Notes: a model not told the origin generated them from the sequence alone. Shown: positions 16,309 to 24,255, counted from the stretch's first letter. The stretch is 64,000 bases of DNA from CAZYFH01 sp965197395 (GCA_965197395.1 OZ240205.1:682001-746000), one strand, 5' to 3'. Translations and numbers: made by a program.

Positions 16309-16635
16309 CTAGACGTCGAACGACAACCCGCACCCGCATTCGCTCTTCGCGTTCGGGTTGCGGAAGATCAAGGACTGCCCGAGCATGTTCGCGTCAGCGT
16401 CCAGGACGGTGCCCTGTAGATACTTGTAGCTCTTCGGGTCGACGAAGATCCTCATGCCAGCGGCGGCCTCGAACACTTCGTCGTCGGGTCGGGCTGCGCT
16501 CTCCCAGTGAAAGACGTAGCTGAAACCGGAACAGCCGCCAGCTTTTACCCCCACGCGCAACCCGCCGTCCGCGACGCCCTCGTCGAGCATCGCCTCGCGA
16601 ATCCGCTTGACGGCCGCGTCGGTCACTTCGATCAT
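16309..16635 (-). CDS. iscA: A-type Fe-S carrier protein (IscA/ErpA/HesB family)
   Basis: Carries or delivers Fe-S clusters to apoproteins. The three conserved Cys are present: one in 'KAGGCSGFSY' and two in the terminal 'SECGCGLSFDV'. 108 residues is normal. It is the last gene of the isc segment, 61 bp after iscS, with a repeat fragment in between. A hairpin GGCCTG-ACAC-AGGCC follows the stop, but no U-tract follows. Confidence 0.9.
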   Translation of the reverse strand: MIEVTDAAVKRIREAMLDEGVADGGLRVGVKAGGCSGFSYVFHWESAARPDDEVFEAAAGMRIFVDPKSYKYLQGTVLDADANMLGQSLIFRNPNAKSECGCGLSFDV

Positions 16636-16637
16636 TT

Positions 16638-16680
16638 CTAGATGGGGCTTCGCCCCAAGCCCCCGCGCTGTGCGCGCCTG
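16638..16680 (-). repeat. Repeat-family fragment between iscS and iscA
   Basis: GGGGC-TTC-GCCCC followed by a degenerate CGCGC...GCGCG part. It matches the terminal hairpin of the 95-bp family in reverse orientation; the middle stem is missing. Confidence 0.6.
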
Positions 16681-16696
16681 GCTTCAGTGTACTTGA

Positions 16697-17890
16697 TCAG
16701 CCGCGTGCCCGTCGCGTGCGCATTGTCGCGAACGGCGACAGCTCGCGGAGACGCATCACCAGGCTGCTGACCTTCTCGACGACGTAGTCGACCTCGTCCG
16801 AGGTGGTCGACCGTCCGAGCCCGAATCGGATGGAGGCCCGGGCGAGATCGTCGGGCACGCCGAGGGCCCGGAGGACATGCGACGGCTCCGGCTCGGCGGA
16901 CGTGCACGCGGCACCGGAAGAGATGGCGACGTCATCGAGCCCGACGAGCAGTGATTCTCCCTCGAGACCGCTGAAGCTCACGTTGAGATTGTGGGGCAAC
17001 CGGTCGCCCATGGTGCCGTTGACGGCCACTCCCGTCAGACGCGCTTCGAATCCGACCAACAACCGATCGCGGAGACGACCGACGCGCGCCGCCTCGTCAC
17101 CCATCTCGGCCTGGCAGATCTCGGCGGCCCGACCGAACCCGACTACCCCGGGCACGTTGAGCGTGCCCGATCGCAACCCGCGCTCATGCCCGCCGCCCTC
17201 GATCAGCGGCCGCAACGCGAGGCGCGGGCGGCGCCGCCGCACGTAGAGCGCGCCCACGCCCTTCGGCCCGTACATCTTGTGCGCGCTCAGCGAGGCGAGG
17301 TCGATGCCGAGGGTGTCGACGTCGAGTGGAACCGCACCCGCGGCCTGCACGGCGTCGGTGTGGAGCACGATGTCTCGGTCGCTGGTCAGCGCAGCCAGCT
17401 CCCTCAACGGTTGGATCACGCCAATCTCGTTGTTGGCCGCCATGACGCTGACGAGCACCGTCCGGTCGGTGAGCGCGCGCTCGACAGCGGTGACGTCGAG
17501 CCGTCCATCAGGCCGGGGCGCGAGGTAGGTGGCGTCGACGCCGGCGCGCTCCAGCCGGCGGCAAGGGTCGAGCACGGCGCGGTGCTCGGTGGTCATCGTC
17601 ACGATGTGCGCCGGGTGGCTCTCGTGAGCGTCGACGATCCCCCTGATCGCCAAGTTGTTCGACTCGGTCGCGCCACTCGTGAAGATGATCTCTCGCGCGT
17701 CGGCGCCAATGAGCGCGGCCACCTGACGGCGCGCACCCGCGACCGCGTCACGCGCGGCCCAACCGAACGCATGATGCCGGCTGGCGGCATTGCCGAAGTG
17801 CTCGCTGAAGAACGGTGCCATCGCTTCCACGACGCGCGGGTCGACCGGCGTCGTCGCGTGATGGTCCATGTAGATGGGCAGGCGAGGCAT
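16697..17890 (-). CDS. iscS: Cysteine desulfurase IscS/NifS
   Basis: PLP enzyme that takes sulfur from cysteine as a persulfide for Fe-S clusters and other thio-products. Markers: 'YMDHHATTPVDPRV' at the N-terminus, 'FTSGATESNNLAIRG', 'HTDAVQAAG', the PLP Lys in 'SLSAHKMYGPKGVGALYV', and the catalytic-Cys loop 'SSGAACTSAEPEPSHVL'. That loop is short, as in NifS-like group I enzymes. 397 residues. Downstream of iscR, upstream of iscA. It could also feed persulfide to the rhodanese domains of the adjacent cysM/moeZ. Confidence 0.93.
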   Translation of the reverse strand: MPRLPIYMDHHATTPVDPRVVEAMAPFFSEHFGNAASRHHAFGWAARDAVAGARRQVAALIGADAREIIFTSGATESNNLAIRGIVDAHESHPAHIVTMTTEHRAVLDPCRRLERAGVDATYLAPRPDGRLDVTAVERALTDRTVLVSVMAANNEIGVIQPLRELAALTSDRDIVLHTDAVQAAGAVPLDVDTLGIDLASLSAHKMYGPKGVGALYVRRRRPRLALRPLIEGGGHERGLRSGTLNVPGVVGFGRAAEICQAEMGDEAARVGRLRDRLLVGFEARLTGVAVNGTMGDRLPHNLNVSFSGLEGESLLVGLDDVAISSGAACTSAEPEPSHVLRALGVPDDLARASIRFGLGRSTTSDEVDYVVEKVSSLVMRLRELSPFATMRTRRARG

Positions 17891-17893
17891 GCT

Positions 17894-17925
17894 TCGATGG
17901 GGCTGCGCCCCAAGCCCGCGAGACC
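17894..17925 (-). repeat. Repeat-family fragment between iscR and iscS
   Basis: GGGGC-TGC-GCCCC plus part of the next stem. It matches the terminal hairpin of the 95-bp family with a changed loop base, in the iscR-iscS intergenic space. Confidence 0.5.
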
Positions 17926-17939
17926 GCCGAGTGAGCGTT

Positions 17940-18419
17940 CTAGTGGTCTGCGGTCGACGCGAGCGCCGGGGCCTCGGGGCGGCGCGTGACCGCCACAGGG
18001 GATGGCTCGAGCACGTCCTCGCTTACCAGTTCGTTGACGGTGAACGCCGCAAGCGCCTGCACGATGCGATCCTTGAGGCGCCAGAGCGGATCGCGCACGT
18101 TGCACGTGTCGTACTGCTCGCAGCTCTCGTCCTCGTCCGAGCACGCGGTTACGAGCACCGGTCCGTCGATGGCCAGGATAACGTCGGCTACCGAGATCTG
18201 CGTCGGGGCGCGAGCCAGATGGTAGCCGCCGCGCGTGCCCTGGTGAGACGCGACGATGCCCATCTTGGCGAGGCGCTGCAGCACCTTGGCCATCAATTCG
18301 ACCGGGATGGCGTAGCGCTCGGCGATCTCGCGGGCGCTCGGTGCGTCGCACTCTGGGCGGGACGCGAGGTCCTTGAGGGCGATCAGCGCGTAGTCGGCCT
18401 TCTTGGAGAGTCGGAGCAT
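17940..18419 (-). CDS. iscR: Rrf2-family Fe-S regulator, IscR-like
   Basis: Winged-helix regulator that senses Fe-S status. N-terminus 'MLRLSKKADYALIALKDLA', wing segment 'GTRGGYHLARAP'. Three Cys in the cluster loop (C-x5-8-C-x5-C type: 'ACSDEDESCEQYDTC') match the [2Fe-2S]-binding site of IscR. 159 residues. It heads iscR-iscS-iscA and has its own good promoter. It probably controls this segment and perhaps the sulfur genes upstream. Confidence 0.9.
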   Translation of the reverse strand: MLRLSKKADYALIALKDLASRPECDAPSAREIAERYAIPVELMAKVLQRLAKMGIVASHQGTRGGYHLARAPTQISVADVILAIDGPVLVTACSDEDESCEQYDTCNVRDPLWRLKDRIVQALAAFTVNELVSEDVLEPSPVAVTRRPEAPALASTADH

Positions 18420-18461
18420 GGGCCACTCGCTCGCACGCCGGAGCTACCGTGACTAACGGCA

Positions 18462-18490
18462 AGTATAGACGCGGGCTCGGCGTCGTTCAA
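18462..18490 (-). promoter_or_regulatory. Sigma70-type promoter of iscR
   Basis: On the minus strand, -35 TTGAAC (18490-18485), a 17-bp spacer, and -10 TATACT (18467-18462). This is close to consensus and lies about 43 bp upstream of the iscR start. It separates isc from the moeZ stop at 18531, so isc genes can be transcribed on their own. Confidence 0.65.
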
Positions 18491-18530
18491 CGTCCGAGGG
18501 CCAGCCGGGGGCCTCACTGGTCGCGGTGCG

Positions 18531-19760
18531 CTAGTACTTCGGCAACGTCGGATCGATCTGATCGATCCAGCGAAGAATCCCGCCGCGCAGGTTCCTGGCC
18601 TTCTTGAACCCGGCGTCGTGGAGGATCTTGACCGCCTTCGCACTGCGGACGCCGGACTTGCAATGGACGACCATGTCGTCTCGACCTTCCAGCTCCTGGA
18701 GACGCGCGGGAAGGTCGCCAAGTGGGATCAGCGTCGAGCCGGCAATGCGACAGATCCCGTATTCCGGTGGGTCGCGCACGTCGAGGATGAACACACCGTC
18801 CTGATCGTCGAGCCGCGCCTTGAGCTCTTCGACGGTCACGTCGGCCCCATCGGCCGCCTCGGCGGTCGTCGTCGTGGCCCCATCGGCCGCCTCGGCGGTC
18901 GTCGTCGTGGCCCCATCGGCCGCCTCGGCGGTCGTCGTCGGGACAACGCCGCAGAACTGCTCGTAGTCGATCAGCTCGGTGACCGTCGGATGGTCACCAC
19001 ATACCGGGCACTCGGGGTCGCGCCGCACCTTCAGCTCGCGGAACCGCGCCTTCAAGGCATCGTAAATAACGAAGCGGCCGATGAGCGGCTCGCCGGCGCC
19101 GAGAATGAGCTTGATGGCCTCGGTCGCCTGCAGGGTGCCCACGACACCCGGCAAGATCCCCAGCACGCCGCCCTCGGCGCAGCTCGGCACCAATCCGGGC
19201 GGCGGCGGCTCCGGGAACATGCACCGGTAGCAGGGACCGTCCGCCGTCGCGAAGACCGACACCTGACCCTCGAACCGGAAGATGCTGCCGTAGGCGTTCG
19301 GCTTCCCGAGGATGACGCAGGCGTCGTTGACCAGGTAGCGCGTCGGGAAGTTGTCGGTGCCGTCGACGATGATGTCGTACCCACCGAGCAGATCGAGCGC
19401 ATTCTGGGACGAGAGCGCCGCATCGTGCAGCTCGACCCGCACCTCAGGGTTGATCTCGGAAAGGCTGTCGCGCGCCGACTCGAGCTTGGGCCGCCCCACA
19501 TCCGTCGTGCCGTGGATGATCTGGCGCTGGAGGTTGCTGTAGTCGACCACGTCGAAATCGACGATGCCAATCCGTCCGACACCGGCGGCAGCCAGATACA
19601 TCGCGACCGGCGAGCCGAGCCCGCCGGCGCCGATGCAGAGCACGCTGGCAGCCTTCAGCTTCAGCTGCCCCTCCATGCCGACCTCCGGCAGGATGAGATG
19701 ACGGCTGTAGCGAGCGACCTCCTGATTGGAGAGCGCGTCCGGGATCGTGACGGTCGTCAT
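18531..19760 (-). CDS. moeZ: MoeZ: MoeB-type adenylyltransferase fused to rhodanese domain
   Basis: Adenylates the C-terminus of a ubiquitin-like sulfur carrier and transfers persulfide sulfur to make a thiocarboxylate. The E1-like domain (about 1-265) has 'GAGGLGSPVAMYLAAAG', 'VDFDVVDYSNLQRQ', 'VDGTDNFPTRYLVND', and Zn CxxC pairs 'CYRC' and 'CPVC'. The C-terminal rhodanese domain (about 300-409) has the active-site loop 'VVHCKSGVRSAKA'. In mycobacteria this architecture sulfurates CysO, and here cysO lies directly upstream, overlapping by 4 bp (ATGA). The linker holds a three-fold 11-residue repeat, which is unusual. Confidence 0.92.
   Translation of the reverse strand: MTTVTIPDALSNQEVARYSRHLILPEVGMEGQLKLKAASVLCIGAGGLGSPVAMYLAAAGVGRIGIVDFDVVDYSNLQRQIIHGTTDVGRPKLESARDSLSEINPEVRVELHDAALSSQNALDLLGGYDIIVDGTDNFPTRYLVNDACVILGKPNAYGSIFRFEGQVSVFATADGPCYRCMFPEPPPPGLVPSCAEGGVLGILPGVVGTLQATEAIKLILGAGEPLIGRFVIYDALKARFRELKVRRDPECPVCGDHPTVTELIDYEQFCGVVPTTTAEAADGATTTTAEAADGATTTTAEAADGADVTVEELKARLDDQDGVFILDVRDPPEYGICRIAGSTLIPLGDLPARLQELEGRDDMVVHCKSGVRSAKAVKILHDAGFKKARNLRGGILRWIDQIDPTLPKY
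18842..18940. repeat. 33-bp tandem repeat (x3) in the moeZ linker
   Basis: Three nearly identical 33-bp units encode TTTTAEAADGA in frame, between the MoeB and rhodanese domains. The units are so alike at DNA level that the expansion looks recent. Confidence 0.85.
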
Positions 19761-20041
19761 CCCTGCCTTCCCCCGGCCACCGATGGAATGATGCTGACCG
19801 TGTCGCCAGGCTTCACCGGCGTCTCTTCCTTCTCGAGATACCGGATGTCGTCGTCGTTCACGTAGATGTTGACGAAGTGCCGCAGCTTGCCGTCTTCTGT
19901 ATAGAGGTGCTTGCGCAGGTCGGCGTATGTCGTCGTCATGTTCGCCAGCAGCTCGCCCACCGTGCCGCCCTCGGCTTCGACGATGTCCTGCTTGCCCGCA
20001 TACGCTCGAAGCGGCGTCGGAATCAGGATTTTGGTTGCCAT
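19757..20041 (-). CDS. cysO: CysO-like ubiquitin-fold sulfur carrier (MoaD/ThiS family) with C-terminal tail
   Basis: Small beta-grasp carrier whose C-terminal Gly becomes a thiocarboxylate. 94 residues. 'GGTVGELLANM', 'NIYVNDDDIRYLEKEETPV' and 'GDTVSIIPSVAGG' match CysO rather than MoaD. Mature carriers end in Gly-Gly; here three extra residues (R-Q-G) follow, so they must be cut before activation. The adjacent JAMM protease is the obvious candidate. It lies 9 bp after mec, and its stop overlaps the moeZ start. Confidence 0.9.
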   Translation of the reverse strand: MATKILIPTPLRAYAGKQDIVEAEGGTVGELLANMTTTYADLRKHLYTEDGKLRHFVNIYVNDDDIRYLEKEETPVKPGDTVSIIPSVAGGRQG

Positions 20042-20050
20042 GATGTCTCG

Positions 20051-20500
20051 CTACACCGGGACGCGCCGCTCCACGCCGGTCGCCCCGTGCCGCGGGTCAA
20101 CCGCGACTGACTCCTCGTCGAACGCCGACCGATCCTCGCGCAGGCGCCACGAGGTCATCGCGCCCGGCTCGCCATCGTCCACAGCGACGATGACATACGC
20201 AAACGTCGGCCACGCGTGGTCGAGATCGTATCGAGACGGACGCGCCGGATGGTCGGGGTGTGAGTGATAGAACCCCAGCAAATCGGCGGACGTCGCGGTC
20301 GCCCTCCGCTCGGCCGCCCGGTAGTCAGCCGGACGCACCAGGAACCTGCGTCGTGGGCCCTCCTTGGTGGTGTTCGGCAGCGCCATCGCCTCGATCACCA
20401 CCCCGTCTCGTCCAATGAGCGCGCCACAACACTCGTGCGGGTAGGTCTCCCGGCCATGCTGCCGAATGCCGCCCTCGGCCTCCGCCCGCAGCGTCAGCAT
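20051..20500 (-). CDS. mec: Mec-like JAMM/MPN+ metalloprotease
   Basis: Zn protease that releases cysteine from the CysO-cysteine adduct. The JAMM motif is visible: upstream Glu in 'HECCGALIG' context, then H-x-H and the Asp in 'GFYHSHPDHPARPSRYD' (HSHP...SxxD). About 149 residues, a single domain, as in mycobacterial Mec. It sits between cysM and cysO on one transcript. By analogy with JAMM/QbsD-type systems it may also trim the extra residues from the CysO C-terminus; that is inference. Confidence 0.88.
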   Translation of the reverse strand: MLTLRAEAEGGIRQHGRETYPHECCGALIGRDGVVIEAMALPNTTKEGPRRRFLVRPADYRAAERRATATSADLLGFYHSHPDHPARPSRYDLDHAWPTFAYVIVAVDDGEPGAMTSWRLREDRSAFDEESVAVDPRHGATGVERRVPV

Positions 20501-20515
20501 GGGGTCGTCCCGCCA

Positions 20516-21847
20516 CTAGCCCTCATCGGTGTCATACCCCTTCTCGCGCCACGCGAGCGTCCCGCCGGTGATGCTCCGCACGTCGCGATACCCGAGCGAC
20601 TTGAGAAACAGCACGCCGGAGAGTGAGGCGTTGCCGCGCTGGCACACACTAAGGATAGGTGCGTCACGGTCGGCGGGCAGCGCCGAGTGGTCATGCGCGA
20701 TCTCCGCGAGCGGCATGCTCACCGCTCCCGGGATGTGCGCCTCCGCGTATTCGTCCCTCGGCCGGACGTCCATCAGGAACGGCTTGCCGTTCTGCAGCTG
20801 CGCGCGGGCCGCATCGACGTCGATGGTGAGATCGGCGTTGCCCCGCACGTTCTCCACCATCTGATCGAGCAACGCGTTGCGCGGCGCCTTCGCCGGCCCC
20901 GCCGAGAGTCCGGGGAGATGCTTTACGACCGACGATGCGTACTTGAAGGCGCTGTCCGGAAAGATCACGACGACCATATTGCCCGGCTCGTCCGGCACGA
21001 GCTCGAACGCACCCCAGAGCGCCATGGCCGAGCTCGGCCCCGCGATGATGCTCTCTTCCCGATTCAAGCGGAGGCACAGCTCGAACGCGTCCTGGTTCTG
21101 GACCTCCACCAGCGCGTCGTACTCGTCGGGCACGAACAGCTGAGTCTGCTGAAGCTGGCGGAGACTGCGCACCCCCGGGATGTCATGCCCCTCGCTCGGG
21201 TGCACACCGAGCACTTGCACGGTCTCGCGCTGTTCCTTGAGAAACCGCCCCGTCCCCGTGATGGTGCCGCAGGTGCCGAGGCCGGCGACGAAATGCGTCA
21301 CCTGCCCCTCCGTCTGGCGCCAGATCTCGGGACCCGTCGTCTTGTAGTGCGCTTCGGGATTTGCCTCGTTGACGTACTGGTTCAGCATGTGGAACTCAGG
21401 CCGATCGCCGATTTCCATCGCCTTTGCGATGGCCCCCTCCGGCGCGCCGGGCGCGGGGCACAAGGTATCGTCGAGCTCCAGCACGTCCGCGCCGAAGAAC
21501 CTGAGCATGGTGCGCTTCTCGAGCGGGATCGCATTCGAAAGCGGGGTCGTCAGTGAGTAGCCCTTCGCATTGGCGATCATCGCCAGAGCCATGCCGGTGT
21601 TGCCCGACGTCGGCTCGACGAGCTGCTGATCCGCCTGGACCGTGCGACGCGCCTCGCCATCGGCCACCAGATTGGCCGCCACCCGGTCTTTGACCGCCCC
21701 GAACGGGTTGTACCACTCGAGCTTGGCGTAGACCTGCGTGTCCTGAAAGGGCGTCACCCGATTCAGGCGCACGAGGGGCGTCGGGTTGTCCGCGCTCGAG
21801 AGGAGCCCCAGAATCGAGTCGTACACGCGACGCGCATGAGCATCCAT
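20516..21847 (-). CDS. cysM: CysM-type cysteine synthase fused to C-terminal rhodanese domain
   Basis: PLP-dependent beta-replacement enzyme, expected to add CysO thiocarboxylate sulfur to O-phosphoserine or O-acetylserine. The first ~320 residues are a fold-II PLP domain: Lys in 'EWYNPFGAVKDRVAANL', 'EPTSGNTGMALAMIANAKG', and the PLP-phosphate loop 'VAGLGTCGTITGTGRFL'. Residues ~340-443 are a rhodanese domain with 'LSVCQRGNASLSGVLFLKSL' holding the active Cys. Ordinary CysM has ~320 residues and no rhodanese. It heads the operon cysM-mec-cysO-moeZ. Substrate choice is inferred from context. Confidence 0.88.
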   Translation of the reverse strand: MDAHARRVYDSILGLLSSADNPTPLVRLNRVTPFQDTQVYAKLEWYNPFGAVKDRVAANLVADGEARRTVQADQQLVEPTSGNTGMALAMIANAKGYSLTTPLSNAIPLEKRTMLRFFGADVLELDDTLCPAPGAPEGAIAKAMEIGDRPEFHMLNQYVNEANPEAHYKTTGPEIWRQTEGQVTHFVAGLGTCGTITGTGRFLKEQRETVQVLGVHPSEGHDIPGVRSLRQLQQTQLFVPDEYDALVEVQNQDAFELCLRLNREESIIAGPSSAMALWGAFELVPDEPGNMVVVIFPDSAFKYASSVVKHLPGLSAGPAKAPRNALLDQMVENVRGNADLTIDVDAARAQLQNGKPFLMDVRPRDEYAEAHIPGAVSMPLAEIAHDHSALPADRDAPILSVCQRGNASLSGVLFLKSLGYRDVRSITGGTLAWREKGYDTDEG

Positions 21848-21882
21848 CGTCTTCGATCCTATATCAGGCGGGGCTTCTTACT

Positions 21883-21978
21883 TAGACGGGGCTTCGCCCC
21901 GAGCCCCACGCGGGCGCTCCGCGGGGACCCCGAGAGCCCCACTCCGCGCCCGCGAGGCGCGCCGTGCGCGCCTTGGCA
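21883..21978 (-). repeat. Dispersed multi-hairpin repeat, long copy B
   Basis: A full copy in reverse orientation between the divergent cysM and rmuC genes. The outer stem GCGGGCGC/GCGCCCGC is perfect and the terminal hairpin reads GGGGC-TTC-GCCCC. A short extra GGCGGGGCTTCTT piece lies at 21867. This copy lies upstream of two genes, so it cannot be a simple terminator for either. Confidence 0.85.
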
Positions 21979-22009
21979 GTGACCTCACCTGTCATAGCGG
22001 ACTGCTAAC

Positions 22010-23350
22010 ATGCTCGGCGTGGAAGTCGTGTGGGTGCTCGTCGCGCTCGCCGTGGGGTTGGGGATTGGCGGCGCGACGGGATGGTCGGTGGCGCGCGCCC
22101 GCGCCGCACGCGAGGCGACCGATGCCGCGGCCACGATCGCGCGTCTCGCGGCCGAGATCCACGCCGAACGCTCCGCGTCGGATGCGCGGAAGACACTCCT
22201 CGAAGAGGCCGACACACGACTCCGCGACGTGTTCGCGAGCGTGTCGGCCGAGGCGCTCAGGGCCAATAACCAGTCGTTTCTCGATCTCGCCAGGGCGTCC
22301 CTCGGCAAATTCCAGCAGCAGGCCACCGCCGATCTCGAACGACGCGCCCAATCGCTCAGTCAGCTGGTCAAGCCAATCGAAGCCTCGCTCTCGAAGGTCG
22401 ACGCAAAGCTCTCGGAGGTCGATAAGGACCGTGCCGGCTCCGAAGCGCGGCTCGACACGCAGCTCCGAACCCTGGCGACGGCCGCCGCGCATCTGGAACA
22501 AGCGCTGCGGACGCCCAACGTCCGAGGCGGGTGGGGGGAGATCCAGCTCCGTCGCGTCGTCGAGATGGCCGGCATGCTCAACCACTGCCATTTCGTCGAG
22601 AAGCGTGCCGCGACATCCGAGGACGGCCGGGTCATTCCGGACCTCATCATCCAGCTGCCCGGCGGCCGCCACATCATCGTCGACGCCAAAGTGCCGTACG
22701 TGGCCTATCGCGAGGCAGTCGAGGCGGAGGACGACCAGGTGCGGGTAGCCAGACTCAAGGATCACGCTCGTCAGGTCCGTGAGCACATCACGCAGCTCAG
22801 CAGCAAGCGGTACTGGGACCAATTCCAGCCCGCGCCGGAGTTCGTCTTCATGTTTCTGCCGGGCGAGGGGTACTTCAGCGCGGCACTCCAGCATGACCCG
22901 GGACTAATCGAATTCGGCGCAAACAAACGCGTCATTCCTGCCAGTCCGTTGACGCTCATCGCCCTGCTTCGTGCGGTCGCCTATGGATGGCAGCAGGAGC
23001 GAATGGCGGAGAACGCCGTGGCCATCAGCGGGCTCGGCCGCGACCTCTACGAGCGTCTCCGTCGCATGGCCGAGCATTTCGAGGAGCTCGGGAAAGGGCT
23101 GAACCGAGCCACCGAGGCCTACAACGGCGCCGTCGGGACGCTCGAACGGCGCGTGCTCGTCACGGCACGCCGATTCCGGGACCTCGGGGTCAGCGCGCCA
23201 GACGACATCGTCGAGCCGCCGCTCGTCGAGCGCACGCCACGCGGGCTCCAGGCTCCCGAAATGGCCGACCTGTTCGGCGGGCTCGACGAGGAGGACGATG
23301 CGGTCGACGTCGAGGAGGAGCCGCAGGAGGGCGGGCGAAGCCCCGTCTAG
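22010..23350 (+). CDS. rmuC: DNA recombination protein RmuC
   Basis: RmuC proteins limit DNA inversion and recombination at inverted repeats, and carry a nuclease-like core behind an N-terminal membrane helix. Here residues 3-22 form the membrane helix ('VWVLVALAVGLGIGGATGW'), followed by a long coiled coil (~30-150). The RmuC core has 'GGWGEIQLRRVVEMAGML', 'VDAKVPYVAYREA', 'PEFVFMFLPGEGYFSAAL' and 'LIALLRAVAYGWQQERM'. 446 residues. Its last six codons and stop are made of a repeat-family piece (23332-23350), giving a tail 'GGRSPV' that is probably not ancestral. Confidence 0.92.
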   Translation: MLGVEVVWVLVALAVGLGIGGATGWSVARARAAREATDAAATIARLAAEIHAERSASDARKTLLEEADTRLRDVFASVSAEALRANNQSFLDLARASLGKFQQQATADLERRAQSLSQLVKPIEASLSKVDAKLSEVDKDRAGSEARLDTQLRTLATAAAHLEQALRTPNVRGGWGEIQLRRVVEMAGMLNHCHFVEKRAATSEDGRVIPDLIIQLPGGRHIIVDAKVPYVAYREAVEAEDDQVRVARLKDHARQVREHITQLSSKRYWDQFQPAPEFVFMFLPGEGYFSAALQHDPGLIEFGANKRVIPASPLTLIALLRAVAYGWQQERMAENAVAISGLGRDLYERLRRMAEHFEELGKGLNRATEAYNGAVGTLERRVLVTARRFRDLGVSAPDDIVEPPLVERTPRGLQAPEMADLFGGLDEEDDAVDVEEEPQEGGRSPV

Positions 23351-23467
23351 GGAGGCCGGCACCGGACCGCCGGCCAAGGCGCGCACGGCGCGCCTCGCGG
23401 GCACGGAGTGGGGCTCTCGGGGTCCCCGCGGAGCGCCCGCGGGGGTTCGGGGCGAAGCCCCGTCTAA
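23332..23467 (+). repeat. Dispersed multi-hairpin repeat, long copy C with a leading half-piece
   Basis: A terminal-hairpin piece (GGGCGAAGCCCCGTCTAG, 23332-23349) ends rmuC. A full copy follows at 23372-23467, whose final CTA is the complement of the stop of the next (minus-strand) gene. The middle stem has one A-C mismatch; the other stems are intact. Confidence 0.85.
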
Positions 23468-24255
23468 TAAGCGACCCGAAACCCGATGCTGTAAGAGTAC
23501 GTATCCACGGGCACGCGGTGCCGCCGGGAGCACCGGAGCGCGCTGGGATCGGACGCGACCCACCCGCCACCGCGCACCACGCGAAACCGGCCATCGGACG
23601 GCCCGTGCGGGTTGCGCCGCGGCGACTGCGCGTAGTACGACTCGTCGTACCAGTCGGCGACCCACTCCCACACGTTGCCGGCCAGATCATGCAGCCCTTC
23701 CTGGTTGGGCGGATAGGAACCGACCGTCTTCGTACCGCGGGCGCGCTTGAGGCTGGGCGCGTCGAGATAGTTGGCTCGCGTTGTGTCGATGGCATCACCG
23801 GTCGGATACTCGGCCGTCCCGCTGCCGCGGGCCGCGCGCTCCCATTCCGCCTCGGTCGGCAGGCGTACCGGGTGCCCGGTGCCCTCGGCCAACCACTGGC
23901 AAAACGCCTCCGCGTCGTTCCAGCGGACCAGCGTCACGGGGTGGGTCCGGCGCTGGTTCGGCGGCCGTCCGTCGGACCAGACATAGCCCGCGCACATCTG
24001 CCGGAACGCCCGCTCACCGTCACGACCTCCGAGTGTGGCGATGAGCGGCAGCTCGTGCACCCCGGGCGCGTGACGGCTGGTGTCCCGGACGAACGCTTCG
24101 TACAGGGCGTTGGTAATCGGGTGGGCACTCAGGTGAAACGCATCGAGCTCGACGACGTGAGCGGGCCGTTCGTCGACACCGCCGCCGTCCGAGCCCATCG
24201 TGAAGAGCCCGGCGGGAATCCGCACCATCTTCGGCAGCGACGCGTGCGCTAACAT
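23464..24255 (-). CDS. SUMF1/formylglycine-generating-enzyme-like domain protein lacking one catalytic Cys
   Basis: The whole 263-residue protein is one SUMF1 (C-type-lectin-like) domain: 'VRIPAGLFTMGSDGGG', 'NALYEAFVRD', 'PVTLVRWNDAEAFCQWL', 'RLPTEAEWERAARG', 'GNVWEWVADWYD', 'RVVRGGGWVASDP', ending 'YSIGFRVAY'. True formylglycine-generating enzymes use two Cys about five residues apart before an R-Y-R segment. Here only the second ('ALRCSRRHR') is present, and the first position is Pro. It is therefore probably not a sulfatase activator; related domains act in EgtB/PvdO-like oxidations. No sulfatase is nearby. Its stop codon lies in repeat copy C. Confidence 0.8.
   Translation of the reverse strand: MLAHASLPKMVRIPAGLFTMGSDGGGVDERPAHVVELDAFHLSAHPITNALYEAFVRDTSRHAPGVHELPLIATLGGRDGERAFRQMCAGYVWSDGRPPNQRRTHPVTLVRWNDAEAFCQWLAEGTGHPVRLPTEAEWERAARGSGTAEYPTGDAIDTTRANYLDAPSLKRARGTKTVGSYPPNQEGLHDLAGNVWEWVADWYDESYYAQSPRRNPHGPSDGRFRVVRGGGWVASDPSALRCSRRHRVPVDTYSYSIGFRVAY

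Noticed and set aside
16256..16310. Intrinsic terminator after iscA
   Set aside because: Two GC-rich inverted repeats are present, but no U-tract follows on the transcribed strand, so it is not listed as a terminator.
23464..24255. Formylglycine-generating enzyme (sulfatase activator)
   Set aside because: The overall domain fits, but one of the two essential Cys is missing and there is no sulfatase, so only the domain family is claimed.
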